Positions 33,630 to 48,200 of a stretch of DNA of 64,000 bases are shown here, piece after piece. The stretch's first letter is position 1; the number at the start of each line of letters is the position of its first letter. Source of the stretch: Phoronis australis (lineage: Eukaryota > Phoronida > Phoronidae); contig NMRA01000912.1 of the NCBI GenBank assembly GCA_002633005.1, forward strand, positions 37,629 to 101,628, read 5' to 3'. The notes under the pieces were generated by a model. That model did not search any database, was not told the origin of the DNA, and saw only the letters and a list, made by a program, of their open reading frames with translations. Both the position numbers and the translations under genes were made by a program.

Positions 33630-35206
33630 GTAGCGGTTTTTGGAAAATCCTAATAGGTGTTAGCACCAGCCTACAATTTCCAATTAAAAAACAAACGTAG
33701 TGCTTAGTACACTAATGTGTACTTGTACATGCGCACTAAGCCAGGGTGCACGTGGTCTTAGATCAATAGCAAGAATCTTCGCTGCATCCCGCGAACCAAA
33801 TAACAGCTGTGCGTATTTTCTTTCAATGATTGGGTGCACTAGAGCATGCGCCCAATTCCGATAGGCGTAGTTTCAAATGTAGGCCCATCGTGTGCCGAAC
33901 TTACGCACATTAAAGATCGATCATAGAATTTCGTAAAAACGATGATATTCTATAAATCGAGGGAGAGTTTCTGAAGTTCTGTGGTTTCCGTCTTTTACTT
34001 CAAGATTAGTCAAATATCTTTTCAATTCTATAGAAAGAGGCATTCTGATGTAAGATATAGCAAGCTTCAACCCGTCTCCAATCAGAAACTAGCCTTCGGA
34101 CTATCGGCCCTTTACCCCTCGCCGAATTTTATTAAGGACTTTCAGCCATTCGGGAATCGAAAGATGCTCAAGAGTTGTCTGAACAACCCGAGTTTGTATA
34201 ATTATCATCAATACCGCTGTCCGGTGTAGACACCTCGCAGTCTTCACTACCGAGTGTGTCGAAAAAACCAGGAATGCCATCATGAAATACAGGCAGTGAG
34301 TTTCATGATGGTACGACAATCACAACCGACAACGAATCTACACATAGTCCAGCCGGAAACACGTCACAGCACACCGATTCATTACTCACTCGCCTCAGTT
34401 GCGCCGATCCACTCGGAATAGTTCGCGTCCAGAAATCGTTTCTTGGACCGTCGGATAAGACTGGTGTTAAGCTCGTTGACGGGTGACATTAGTGTTACTG
34501 TGGGATTAGTGTTAGCGTTTATTAAGGGACCTCAGTTGGACATTTTGTATCTGAGAGACAGTGAAACTTCTCTTTGGGATTCCTGCTAGAAGGGAGGAGT
34601 TGCAATAGACAAACTTTAGTGCCATCTCTGGGCGCCCTCTAGCTGTGTGTCAGTTTTAGTTACCTCCATTTTTGGAATACAATGTGGTGCTATCATTACG
34701 AGATATCTTCGATTATTATTAAGATACACCATCCAGAACAATAACTTAAAGTCAACTTTTGTACGGACACACATGTTACGTCTTTTGATATTTCATTAGG
34801 CAAGCCTTAAGCTTACAGGATTTGTACGCAAGTGGACGAGAAAGCGTGTATCGTTTGAGTTTTTAAAATCGATGCATTATAAGAGAAATTAGTGAAGAGG
34901 TTTTCTCAGTATCGCCGCTGATCCAAGAGCAGTCATGAAAAGATTCGGACGGGTAAGTCACTGTGTGGCTCAAGTCACGCTCGCGTACGCGAGGGGGTAA
35001 CAAAACCTCAAATATTTGCGTTGGATTTGCCTCGCGTAAAACTTTGGAAGTGCATAAAATACACATATGGTTGTTTTCACACAAGTTCAACATTTTATTC
35101 ACAAGAGTTTCAGTGAGAATGTACAGGTGTAAACCATGTTATATAAAAAGGCCGAGAAATTTGCCGCACCTGCGCAGTTGTTGCAGTCAATAAAATTCAA
35201 TAGGGA

Positions 35207-35590
35207 TGTCCCGGATTAAACAGCGATGCAATCTCACTGTACCCACATCGCCGAAACATCCGTCAAGCATCTTTGCTGCCTCTTTTTCGTGCCAATGGAG
35301 CTTCATATTTTATTTGTTGTCGTCTGATTCTTTACAAGTTTTTTCTTCTCGGTTACATTACTCTATTCGTCCTTCCAATGTCAACGAAGTATTACTTCTG
35401 TGCTGTGTTCTGCAACTCCGACGTGAGAATTTTTTTATAAACTGGACAAACACCCGTGGATGCGTGATCTGAAATTCTTTGAATTCTCTAGAGCAATGAG
35501 GGACACGAAAATGCGCCTGATTTCCAAAACGAGGTTACAAGCTTTCTAATTTCCGGGACTAAGGAGAGTTCTATCGTTGTGTATTTCAGA
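35207..35590. repeat. Dispersed repeat, copy 2 (first copy at 4325)
   Basis: Starts GATGTCCCGGATTAAACAGC and follows the same order of blocks as the copy near 4325 up to AAGGAGAGTTCTAT. A 3-bp TTC insertion and many substitutions separate the two. Confidence 0.7.
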
Positions 35591-38439
35591 TATCCGTTTT
35601 ACAACTGCCAGGCATCACGTCGTAGGACACGCTGCGTAACATTATTTAAGAAGGCGACCAAGCTCACTTTCGCCAAGGTCGCTGAGCTCATGACAAAGAA
35701 AATAGTATATGGTTCTAGTCTGGGATTTTTTAAAAAGTAATGTGGTTATGCGCTAGTTTTTAGTTGCGCAAACTTTCAAATAGAAAAAGGCCAACTGAAA
35801 TGGGCCGGTATCCTTTTCCCAACATTGTGTGATGTTGGCTGAAATTATTTAGGTTCTTTTTTCCCCGTTGTTACCTGATGCCAGTTGAAATTGGTCTCGA
35901 TCTATTTTTAAAAGGCGAGGTGCTGATTTTCGAAACAGCCCAGGGTTCTAGTTTCTTGTGCTGTAAGTTGAATTCAAAATTCTTTTTGCCATTTTACTTC
36001 ACTTTGATTACACACTCAATATAAGTGTTTATAAGTTCTATAGCTCTTTGGTTCAAGTAAATCATAGTTTACATACACAAGTGTCTAGTCTAAATTCGCA
36101 CTTGATGACCTCAAGATTCGAGTTACTACTCAAGGAACAACACGGGATTTCGAGTAAAAAGCCAGAGCTTTAATGCTAGGGTAATAAAGTGCAAACTAAG
36201 ATTATTAGAAAATCAGCCAAGAAAATCATTACATACTCGAGCTCAGAATTAAAGAGTCTTAACACTTATCTTTAGTTTGTATTATAGTATAGTATAGCGG
36301 AAAACATAAAAAATACAGTTTGATTTCCAGTACAAAGATTAGACCGAGAACCAATGACATAATTTTTGGTCTTTCGAAGTTTAAAAATTGAAACTGAAAT
36401 AAGTGATTTTGTAGGGAGAATCCGATGACAAAAACAAATGTTCAACTTCATTTGTTCCCTAGAACACTCACTCAAGTCGACGTTGTATGGTCTTCTACTT
36501 AACTTTGCATCTTAGTCTTACCTAGTGGACACCAGTTCGAAGACGTATTAATGTAGCCACGTCATTAGGCATAGGGCAGGAAGGAAGGGGTGCCCCAAGA
36601 ATGCTACACCCCACAATGTTTTATTGGGAAAGTAGATGGGTTGCTTCTGTAGGTTATGGGACAAATGTTATGTAGCCTGGCAAGCCTTTAAAATCTGCAA
36701 CTGTCTTACTTGAAGATAATCATCATTTTTATATCCCGTCTTGTTCATGGGCTTTACTTGAGGAAAACCGTAAGTTTTATTGTCTGTCCTGTTTATGTGT
36801 ATTAGTTTTCTGGTACTTGCAGTGTATTAATGCTTGGGTATGCGGCATGTAAGACAGGGCAGGTACAGTTTATGACCATTGACTTTGTCATAAAATTTGT
36901 GACAGGGTGTTGTCAATATATATCTACTAGTAACAGAACTGTGTGCTAATAAAAGTCAGATCCAACTGGATCGGGGAATTAAATTAGAATTGGTTGAACT
37001 CTGACTTTTGCTGAAGTGTGTGCTAGTACGGTGACTGTCTCAGTTAGACATTTCCCGTTTATGTCACGGTGTGTTTTTACTGGTGATATTTTGAAATAAA
37101 ACGATACTTTATTGATCGTTATGGTTACCGAATCTCTATGTGTTGTTTCTGTAAGTGTGAAATTTTTTGTTGTCCTTCTCCTTCTGGATGGCCTATCAGA
37201 CTGAAGTGTGTGCTTGTTATTGACAGAAAAGAATCCGCAATTCCACACATCATGGTTGGATCCAAGGGGTACACTGATTGGTGTAAAAATTAATATTTCG
37301 AACGCCTTTTAAAAACTCTAGATTCGCCTATATACATTTATTACAGTCGTCGTCTTGTTTTACAACAGAGTCTATGACACAACGGTTTGAATTTTGAGAC
37401 TATGTAGTTTCAATTTGTACACACTACTAGTTCACCACGGTAAGATGAACTAGGCACTAGGACAAGTAATGCTACCAAGTTAAAGAAACGTACATGTACA
37501 TGTTGCGTATCACTGAAATAGCACTTTCTTAAGACACAGTACCTCAGTACTCCCTACATGCGTTTTATTTGTGAAAAAAACGTCTGCATTATCGATGTAA
37601 TTATTATTATTACTTGGTATTACCTGAAATGGACAATTCCAATCGCCTTTCGGGAAATCGGGTCCGTGCAAATGCCCAAGCAGTGGTGTTCGAAATTTCA
37701 GTTAAACTAGTCGAGGTGGAGGGAAATTCCTCCAGTGTAGGTGAGCGAGCCCTTTGGAACTATTTATTGTGTAGACCTACATGGTTTAACTAACGCTGAC
37801 AAAAAATAAGCTCCCTTACAAGCCCAGACTAAAAACTTCGGGAGTGCAGTGACTTAATGGCGCGCCGGAGAGCGGCCCCCTTGACAGCTGATCGTCTTGC
37901 CGGTTTATAAACTCCCCAAAAATATGTTCTATGCAATTATAACGACGAAAACAGTTAATGGCTGTATATTCCCATGTAGAGTATAAAGGAAATATTTCCC
38001 AAACTTTATAAAATGTCTATATTTCACTGATTGTCTTTTCGACTGGGCTGGCAATACCTCCCAGGCCCTAGCAGCACTCCGTGAGAATTTGAGCCAAAGC
38101 ATAAGGAATGTTGTCTGTACAATGGCTTATATAACCGTTTAAGCAATGCGTGGGTCACATGTTTACATGGCTTTATGTTACCAATATTTTAAAACCTCGT
38201 TAGTATTCAAAATTTCAAATTTTATTCTCAAATTTTCCCGGCTTCCACATTGCCAGCGTGCTTTTGTTTACATATCGTTCATCACTAATACGGCGGACCG
38301 CGTCACACGCTCTGTCTGGCTTGTGAGCAGTGTCGTGTCGTCTCCATATATAGCTCGTTGAATTTGACACTCATTACCGTTTATCGACGGCCCATAGGAA
38401 TACATCTTTCAAATTTTACAAATCTCCTACACATTGTTA

Positions 38440-38957
38440 AGGAGATTCGGCTGTAGACACAAAAAACACAATTACCACTAGGGGGCAACACAGTAGTCAC
38501 ACCCGTCCGCCGGAAACTCAACGTCAGTCGTGGCCTTCTCACCAACAACACATGAAAATTTTTATGATCCTTTGAGCGCTACAGTAGTAGCGCACGCCAG
38601 AAAAAGGATGCAAAAATAACAAAAATGTCCACAATGTGGCGTAAAATTCGTCGAATCCGTCGGAAAATAGAATGGCATCATCGCCTCCGTATTATAAACC
38701 TTGCATGAAAATCCATCAAGGAACTGCCAAAATACAGAGGCAAACGTAAAAAAATAAAATTACCACTAGGAGGCACAGCGGTATTCGGGTCGGTCCGAAA
38801 CTCACTTGTCGTCATCTGTCGTAAGCCACACAGGCACACACCTGCCAAATTTCAACAAGATCCTGCATGGGGTTTAGGAAATACCTCCGAGGATGCCAGA
38901 CGCTCTGACAGAGATGACGACAAAATGCGCCCACATATAAATATGTGGACGCATAAA
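38440..38957 (-). repeat. Inverted relative of the 24350-26242 element
   Basis: Ends with the palindromic GCCCACATATAAATATGTGG and carries TTACCACTAGGGGGCA and TTACCACTAGGAGGCAC, the complement of the CCTAGTGGC sub-repeats. It sits about 15 bp beyond the stop codon of paralog A and may provide its 3' untranslated region. Confidence 0.75.
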
Positions 38958-38972
38958 AACAGACTCTTGAAT

Positions 38973-39229
38973 TTACATCTTGGTTGAGTGTTGATCTTGA
39001 GCAGAAAGCTGTTGGGGATACTCATGCTGCTGCTGCTGCTGCTGGTCTGGGTACGGATGTTGACCAACCTGCTGTTGTGGGTATTGGTTGGCCATTGGAT
39101 ATGAAGGGGGTGCGTTCGCTTGATACGCCTGCAAATTGTACTGAGGTTGTGGTTGAAATGGGGTGACATTTCCGCCTTCAACAATGTATTGCTGCCGAGG
39201 GTAAGCCAACGCCGGGTTCACGTTGGAAG
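38973..39229 (-). CDS. Paralog A exon 6 (PPxY tail) and stop
   Basis: Acceptor TTCCAG. ASNVNPALAYPRQQYIVEGG, then QPQPQYNLQAYQANAPPSYP, a run of six Gln encoded by CAG, and TAA at 38973-38975. Longer than the tail of paralog B by 17 codons, part of the difference being the Gln run. Confidence 0.95.
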
Positions 39230-42200
39230 CTGGAATTTGGAAATACAGAACATTTGTCAGCAACTAAACGTCTCGACATTATCTTCTGTTAGAATATAAC
39301 AAAAAACAAGGCCTAAAACAAAACCATACTGTGTCACCTAAATTTGGGGCACACTGAGTAAATAAATATACATACAGTACAGATTGACTACTTTGCTCAT
39401 TTGCTGGGTGTTTAAAACTCAACTTATCAGTTTAAGCTTACAGTGTACCAAGTTTACGAAGACTGCATACAGCTAAAATGTACACTGTAACTCGGTTTTC
39501 AAAATGTTTACCTGTTGTAGATGTGGCAATGGAGACGTTTGTTCTTTGTTGACGTTTCGAAGCTGCGGCGATACAGCAAAAGCAAATGCAAATTGGAACA
39601 CCAATCAAAAGCGCGAGCCCCACGAGACCACCGATCGCAATGCCTATTATGGCGCCGGTCGAAAGATAATCGAGGCTACTAGCTGAAATGAATAAAACAA
39701 CAAAATTTCAAGCAAAGGTAATGTCACAAGCCGACCAGAAAAAATCTAACGTTGCACGTGCAATATACATGTATTTGCTTAATCACAAATAAGTTTTCAA
39801 TCTATGCTACCGCCCACACTACCGTTTATAACTACTACATCGTGCAGTCTCATTTTAGAATCCCAAGCAAAAATCTGAAAACCGGTAAAAATTGCTCAAG
39901 GGAAATTACAATGATTTTCCTTACACAACCTGTCCTTGATACCCATCCGGATGTGACGCCAAATCACGTGTTGTGCAATCTGACCTTTGGCCAATACAAC
40001 TACCTCCTGTGGAATGTAGTCTCGATGTTGGACTCTGTTACCATAAGAGTAGGATGAATATCTCGAAAACCAGACATTTGGTCAAATGTTATGCCAATCT
40101 AAGCTACGATCCAGTTCGTATGGGTACTTCAACATTTTATATTGCTTTTATTTTCTCTCATTTTCTGTAATCGATTTTCAAACATTCTTTCAATTTCTGC
40201 TCAATAATTTCAAGTGCATGCTGTTCCTTTTTGTAAAATCTTTGTAACAAACGAAAAAGAAGTAGTTGTATGGTAAACCCAAAACAAAGAGAGCTGCTCC
40301 AGTGATACATTTGTGAGCAGTAAGCGAGGTAATTACAACCTGCGTTTATCATCCGTATCATGACACAAGCTACGCTAGTTAAGGTTACAAGACCATACTT
40401 TTTCTGTTCCGCTGATTTAAATAGACTGGCTGATCTAATCCTTGATTGTCCAATAAAGAGCTAGATGTCAGAGTTGTTCACCAGACTCACACGCCAATAG
40501 AGTCTGGGTTCGAGACTACGCGAGCTTGCAGGTAACACAATTGATCACGTGACATTTGTGAGGTCACGTTTTATCAACGACGATAAGTTCATAATTAATC
40601 GATTTTTGGGGTTTTGATATTTGAACGTTTAGGATTATGCTCCAAAAGTAATGAGAAGAAACCACGTAACATAGGCAAAATAATTAGACTGGCGTCACCG
40701 ATAATTTCTTAAAATAGCCTTCAGTAGGTTTTTGAGTAATGTTTGAAAACGCAAATAACTGAGTGCTTACAGACTCCTCCATGGTTGGAAATTTTAAGGT
40801 CAACGTTCAGTCCTTCTCGACAGCTTCGAGTTGAACACGAACTTCTGTCCACTACGATGTACACGTAGGGCTGGGTAGTGTAAAATGTACCATAATAAGT
40901 TCTGCCTTGGTACAGTGTTACCTGAAACGAAACAGTACAGGGGAAGACGTCTTAATCTCTGATAATTTCCATTTCGTCAGCTACAGACAGAAGTCTAAGA
41001 TATTCTTCAACATGGGCGCCATTTCACAGATTATCAAAAATAATGCGTGCGCATCCTAGAATAAGGGCTCTTGGGGATATTGGCAACGGAATGACAAATC
41101 GATCTTTTCCGTCTCTGCTCCCTTTTTGATATTACTCAATCTGCACTAACTGATTAATTAACTCAGGTTGAACACGGCGAAGACGAACGCATGTTAACTA
41201 CGTAATACTTGATTAACACACACTGACTTAACCCATTGTTAGTTAAGACTGTACCCTTCGGACACTCTTGGTGTAAAGAGATCAATGCCGCATTTTTGCC
41301 ACAAGACAATCATTGGTCCATCCAGTTACTAATGCTAGAGCAGTGGCGGATATATGCAGGTGATCAAGGAGTCTAGAACCCCCCGGAAGCACGACAAAAC
41401 GTGAAAATTTCCGCCAGCACTACAAAAACGGTACCCCGGGTTGAGTAAACTCGTCGCTAAAATCAGCCCTTGCAGTGTCGAGATCATGCGTGTCTGCGTG
41501 TGTGAGGCAAATTAACAAACAAATAGGCCCAGTGCAAAAATGGATAATAATCAGTTGAAGGGATCTTGAATTTTGAGAACCATTTTGTTCCACTCAGCAA
41601 CAGGCGTCAAACTGATTCTCAAAGTGACTATTGCCGAAAAACAATCACCTTTGGACGGTCCTAACTACATGTATTTGTGCTGAAAAGCGAGAGCTAACGA
41701 TGTGTGTGTTGGCACAATCTTTACTGCATATAAATTAAATTGCTAAACCGACCAGCGCCAATTTGAGGCTTGGGGACGAGGCTGCATAAAAAGCAAAGAG
41801 GTACAACTAGAGTGCTATTGTCAAAGCAAAGCATGATGAAGGGAAATTTACAAACCACGCAATTCGCAATCATGGGGAGTCTAAGACTGACTTTTCCAAT
41901 ACTCTGGTATAACTGACAGCTTTATGCGGCCATTTCCTGGCGAAGGCCCTTTCCCGTGGAAAGACAAAAAGTTCGACATCGTGATGGAAAGCCGTGTTGC
42001 TCCATCAACAACAAACGCAGATCCTGACCATGGCAAAAATGTCTTAGAATGGAACAAAAATATGGGGCACAGACAGCAGAATAAGTTTTGTTCACGCGAT
42101 CGAAAAACGAAGAGCGCGGATTTCGTCCTTCACACTGGTACGTCACATAGGATAGCCAATAACATGCCAGCGGCTAATTAGATTACTGCAATCATAGGCT

Positions 42201-45200
42201 ACAGTACATGGACCGCCAAATATGTGATCTTACGCATAAGCCGTGACGTCATTAAAATTAGCAAGTTTTACTTCCGGCAAGTACGTCGTATGCTAATCAC
42301 GGTCGGCTATTGGGTAGTCGGGTGCAAAAAGTAATGATACCAACAGTTCTACTATTGGAAGATTTTGAACAGCGTTTTAATGACGTAATTATTTTTTCGT
42401 TGTACTGGACAATAAAATAGATGCGAGAATTTCCCGTCACAATACACTAACTGGAAACTCTAGGATAGTACGTAAGAAAATGTTGGAGTTGCAAATCTGT
42501 TGTCTTTAATCATAGGCGGATTTAGGGGGGGGGGCCCAGGGGGCCCGGGCCTCCCCCTTGGCTGCCGCAAAAAAATAAAACAGCAAGAGCGTAGGGAAAT
42601 GTTGAGTTTATTAATTAACCCCAGTAATTAAAATTATACGGATGAAAAAAGATTTAAATGTGTGCAGTTTAAGAGTTNCGTCGTCTGCCCCACTGTACAA
42701 AGAAAAACATTTACTTCATTTTTTAAAGAAAATGGAACCTGAGTGACGATGAAAAAACAGAAGCTGCTGGTAAGATGTGAATTTTAATCGAAGTCTTAGT
42801 GAATCACTCAGAAACTCGCAATACTCTCTTTAGTGTCAAACCTTATCTTGAGACGATTTCCAAAGCAATCCCGTCATTATTGCCAACAAGAAAAACGGAT
42901 TTGGTCTTTTGGGCATTTGAAGAATACGACAAATTTGTTAAGAATCGATGGCACAAAACGTATGATAAGCATTACGAAAAGAAGTAGGTTTCGCGCGCAA
43001 ACGCTGTGGACCATAAACAAGTAAGTCTTTTTGCAATACCGATGTAGTTAAGTCGTGGTGGTGTAGTTGTTACGCACGCCAGCGATGTGCTCCAGGTCGT
43101 GAGTTCGAGTCTGTGACGCACGATTTTTGTTTTTTTCTTTATTGCCTTTTTTTTCTTGGATAATACTTCAGGAATCAAGGAAAATGCTTGCTTTTTAGAG
43201 GTAAAAACAGAAAAATTTCCAGGGCGAGAGGGGGAAAACCCCCCTCCCGACCTCCCCCATTCGGTGCTATGCGCATCTACAATCGTGGTTCAGTTTGCGC
43301 AAGTGCTTACAGCCGAACAAAATGTTGGGCCCCCCTTGTGATATCCTAGATCCGCCACTGTTAATCTATGCTGCAATAGATAAATGCTATGGGTTAATTC
43401 TAAAGCAACTTCTACTCAGAGATCCGCGTTTGCAGACGTTTGTGTATATCACGTGAATACAACCCTACGTCCGATTGGCCAACAACGCTACTGACATCTG
43501 GCGACTGATCAAATTACTTAATGCCACTGCTTTTCGGCCTGTGCCTCGCTCCGTAACGCAAGACACTAGCGAGTGAAATCTTGTGAGATCACGTATTAAG
43601 GTTGCACATGAATATATGTCGCGAAGCCTCGACTCATCTAGGCATCACGCAACGCACTCACCCTCTTTTTCACGACACTTAGTAAAAAACGAGTGTCCCA
43701 GTGCGGGGGTTATAAAAAGGCGTGCAACACTGAACGAGTTCCCATGTGAAGCCAAATTTGATACACTTACTAATAAATTCGAGTATGAGGTGGATCCGTC
43801 ACGAATTTCAACCTTTAGTAAGTTATTGTCAAAGTCGGCTTTCAAAACTTCAATTTTCAGCTTCCTCGATTCGTATGTGAAGTCTCTATCTGTAACATGC
43901 GATGTAAAAAAATAATTATATTGTTGACCATATCTTGCTCCATTTTCTTTGTGCATAGGCGGACTTAGGAAGGGCAAGGGCAGGGCCCCCCCCCTTAGCT
44001 GCCGCAAGCAAAATGAAACAGCAACAGCGTGAGGAAATATTGAGTCCAGTAACTAGGACCGGTAACGGATGAGGGAGGGGCTCAGTTCTCACAGCAATCG
44101 TGTTCCCGTTCTTTTTAGTCCATGGATAGATTTTACTGAACGAAAGGTTCACATCCCGCCCCCCGCAGCTTTCTGGCCCCGGTGCACATACAATCGCGCT
44201 TTACCCAATGCCCCGAGGCAACATGTTGGCCCCCCTTATGGTATCCTAGATCCGCCACTGTTGTGGTAATACCATAGGCCGCAAGACACACAGAAGCTAT
44301 GCCATGGTGTATAACATCATCAAGTAGGCTTTTTGGTCAGCCTCAACGAATTGTAGAATCATGCAGTCGTTCAGGAAAACAATTTTATGTATTTTTGTCA
44401 TTTATTCCATTTGCTTGACAAGATGTTCGTAACACAGACCATATTTTTCCAAAATTTACATTTCAGTTAGACAAATGCTCGTCTTTATATTCAGGGGCAG
44501 ATCCAGGATTTTTTAAAAGGGGGGACTGGATCAAGGATTTCTAAAAAGGGGGTCCAAGTCAACAATTTGAAAATTCTAGATTTTATATCACAAGTAACTT
44601 ACTCGTCCCGTTTAACGCCCATGTTCTATCAAATTTCGCCAATTTACCAAACTTTCACTTTTTAAACACCCATTGCTTAAATACACTCTCATTTAATTGA
44701 TAACATACGGGACTTTTGATTCCAGCACCATACCTTCGTGAATGCTCAGTTCATCTCAAATCGCACGCAATCACTGACCTTGACCTCTCACAAGCAGCCC
44801 GTTGTCTGCGTACCGCCAATATTTTTATTCAATTTGTGTATGTGCACTTAATCGAACTCCCTTGTAGTAGATCGTACATTGGCAGTTGCAATACACGCCC
44901 ACTCCCACGTTCGGCCCTCTAATTTTTGAGAATTCCAATTTATTGGTTTGCGCCCAAGTCGTTAAGTAGGACGAGTAGTGGTATCTCAGTACAGGGCAAA
45001 CAAGTGTCCCTGGTTATTCCATTGTAGAAGGTTAGATAAATAAATACCTGCGTATAGTTTTATCGCACAACGACTTTGTAGCGATTTAGAGCTCCAATGT
45101 GCTCTTCCTATGTAGACATGCTTGCCGTCGTCCCATTCATGAACCTCGTAACTAGACGAATACGAACACTGGCTTACAGAGTCAAGATTGTCTGTAATAG

Positions 45201-48200
45201 CAAAGAATTAGCAAACAAAATAGAAAATTAAACCAGTAAGATTAAAAACCGGCCATTCAAAACCAGCATGCCACTGATTCGCTGAAAAACATGCAGAGCT
45301 CAGTGACCCTGCAACTATGGTGATGACCAGCTACTGACTATATTCTATGTATCTCTCACTTCATTTTATGCATGTTACCTGAGCTGTATGTTGGCACTTG
45401 TTGTCCTTTGTAAATATGATCAGGATGATGTCTAATGAATGGACGAAACGTTGATTTAACATGAACTTTGTTATTTGTGCGGCGATCGTCCGGTTTTTAA
45501 AATAGAAAATGAAGTCAATTGCTGTTACACCTAAAGTATTGACAACAAATATCAGGGTCCTGTTTCATGAAAAGTGACTTAGAAAGAAATTCATTTTGGT
45601 CTTACGCCCCGACCACAGCACAATTACTGAATAAAGAAGTAGTATAACTGTAACTATTCGCACGCCACAGCCTAGGACTAGTTGATACAAATTATCTCAG
45701 TAACTAATTTTCTCAGAGACTTAGCGTATTTAAAAATTGAGATTTGAAAAATTTTCAGAAATGATTGTGTTGTGGAGCGTAAGACCAAATATCTATTTTA
45801 AGGCTCATGTCTCTATTCAAAAAACAAATCCCAGATTCCAATACAACAAAGATCGGATAACCAAGCTGCAGCGACGATGACTTGATTTACCAGGAAATTA
45901 CAACAATTGCCATGCGGAACACCAAATGAGACATACCATGGAACTATATTGATTTCTGGTCATTCCAAAATTTTTATTAATATTACCAAAAGTTTTAGCG
46001 AGACATCAATGCACACGCCGAGCATGACTTCTGTTCTATTTCCGGTAAAGAAGGCTCCGTGAAAAGTTAGTGCGCTCCAATCTCAGCCACCTTCAAGTGC
46101 CAAAGCAAAAAACTTTATATTTAGACCTCTGGTCGTTAAAACTTCTGGGGCCCGTTTCAGTAGGGCTCAACACTTGAGACAAACGTTTCGTCTTGCGCTT
46201 CAAATTTCTGGAGTAATTGTGAGTGCATCAGTGTCTAGAAATAATTTACAGAATTTGTCTCAGAAACTAGCTAACATGTGCTAGAGACTTTGAAAATGTC
46301 AAGTGATATTTAACCGTTTTCAGAAATAGCTGTATGAAACGGAAGACCAAAGTTCTGTCCTAAGTCTTAAAGATGCTATGCCTCATTTAATTGTGAATAT
46401 GCAAATGAAGTACTAGTTTACAACCAAACCCGGGGACTTCCGGTGTGCCGGAAACCATCAGAGAAGCAGTTACTATAACAATTTCGAGAAAGTCTCGTTT
46501 TGCGAGACTCATTTTATGTAAATAATTATGGTAATATGTCCTCATTATCTTAATAAAACAAGGCACAGTTTTTATTATTTGTTCATTTCACTATCAAATA
46601 ACGATTGCGTAATGTTTGAATTACTAGTGTTTTCTACATATTCACAGTAATTTTAAAGTGTACCAGTTACGGTGTTTCTCTAAAGCCGCATTTTATTTAA
46701 TTACAAATTATTTCTTTTCCTAATTACGCTTGCGCACACAATTCTCCAAGAAGTCACAAGGTGGTGCTTGCAACAAAGTTAAATATTCACACTTTTAATG
46801 AGACATAGCATCTTTAAGTCACTTTCCATTACAGAGATCACCGTTTTGGAAAAAAAACCCTAAGAGTTCGCCATTGCTCGAGACCCTTTCGCGAGGTCCT
46901 ATAGCATAGGACCTAATGTTACTTAGCTAGATCCCAGGACTTGCGAAGAATAAGCAGTTTTTTATTGCTCGAGGCCATATTCTGCGCATAGAACAATTCC
47001 CCGAGCCCTGGCCACAAGCAATAATGACGAGCTGTAAGTTTCTCCCAAGCCCTCGAACCATCTGTAATTTCATGGGCGGCGCACCATGAGGGGCAGGGGT
47101 AGCTATACCTCCCACTTTTTCAGTGCACCCTATCGGGTGCGCCGCTCACAGACATGGACGGCGCACCCGATAGAGGCCGAGGGGCAATAGCCTCCACTAA
47201 TATTTCAGGGTTGCGTTGCCTATGAATTTGATAATACGATGAATGCTGACAGTCATCCTGTTGAGTAGATAATATAGAGAAAAATAAATCGAATACCGGA
47301 CTTACGGATTTGAGCTGACTACGTTGCGTCCTCATCCCGCCGAGAACATCGGCAGGCCACTGAGGTGTGATGTACATGTACATGTGACTCGTCATGTGAT
47401 CAACAGCACAACTAGTCTGCGCGGAATACTCTTGAGCGCTTTATTCCATGTTCTTGGTAAAATAAATCTCAAACAGCCTTAATTGTCTATTCAAACTTTA
47501 ATTTTCCACTCGTTCATATATTGCCTCTTTAATCCCTCTTCTCAACCCATTTTCTTCCCTACAAAGAATTGTAACACCCTCCATGCAGAAAGAGTGGTAC
47601 GTACCATGTAAGTGAACATCGTCGAATCACACAATCCAAGTAACTGGTCTACGATATTGACTGTCCCGACTTTTCAGGGCTTGCTTGGTTTCACGAATTT
47701 GTTTCCTCACAACCTGGATCTGAGCATAAGCTACCATACATAACATTGTTTTTTTTTTCTCTTTCGCGGTCTTAGCTTTTAAATTCATTAACTGACCCCG
47801 TATTAGGTTCATGGGTTTAAATGAAACAGAGATATCGTGGCCCGTCATGTGAGATTTAATCCGATCTGAGATCCCCGGCACAAAAGGTAACGTTACCCCG
47901 GTGTAGCTCCCCATGTCAGGCTGAGTGTTCTGCCGGCCAGACTCTGCGATGGTCTGCCTTATGCATGGGCGGCACAGAACCGAAAAAAGTGGGGGGCTAA
48001 AGCCCCCCCCCAGCCCCCCTGTGGTGCACCGCCTATAAACCATGGGCGGCGCAGCACTGAAAAAAGTGGGGGGCTATAGCCTCCAGCAACTTATGGTGCG
48101 CCGCCCATGTTATAGAATGACTAATCTGAGGATAAGCACATCTCTTTCACACAGTTCTCTTGTAACCTGACTCTACATCAATGGCCCCATTCGTGTTGGG

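Larger units (their letters stand above)
32150..38439. other. Intergenic stretch without a recognised gene
   Basis: No open frame on either strand looks like a known protein. It holds a possible small inverted-repeat element (33250-33629) and the second copy of a dispersed repeat (35207-35590). Confidence 0.5.

Noticed and set aside
38852-39184. Frames overlapping the tail exon of paralog A in other frames, including Ala and Ser runs
   Set aside because: Shadows of the CAG-rich exon; the Gln frame matches paralog B and ends both proteins.
43053-43122. Functional tRNA-Ala gene
   Set aside because: T stem and acceptor stem do not pair properly and the sequence lies inside a transposon; called a tRNA-derived SINE head instead.
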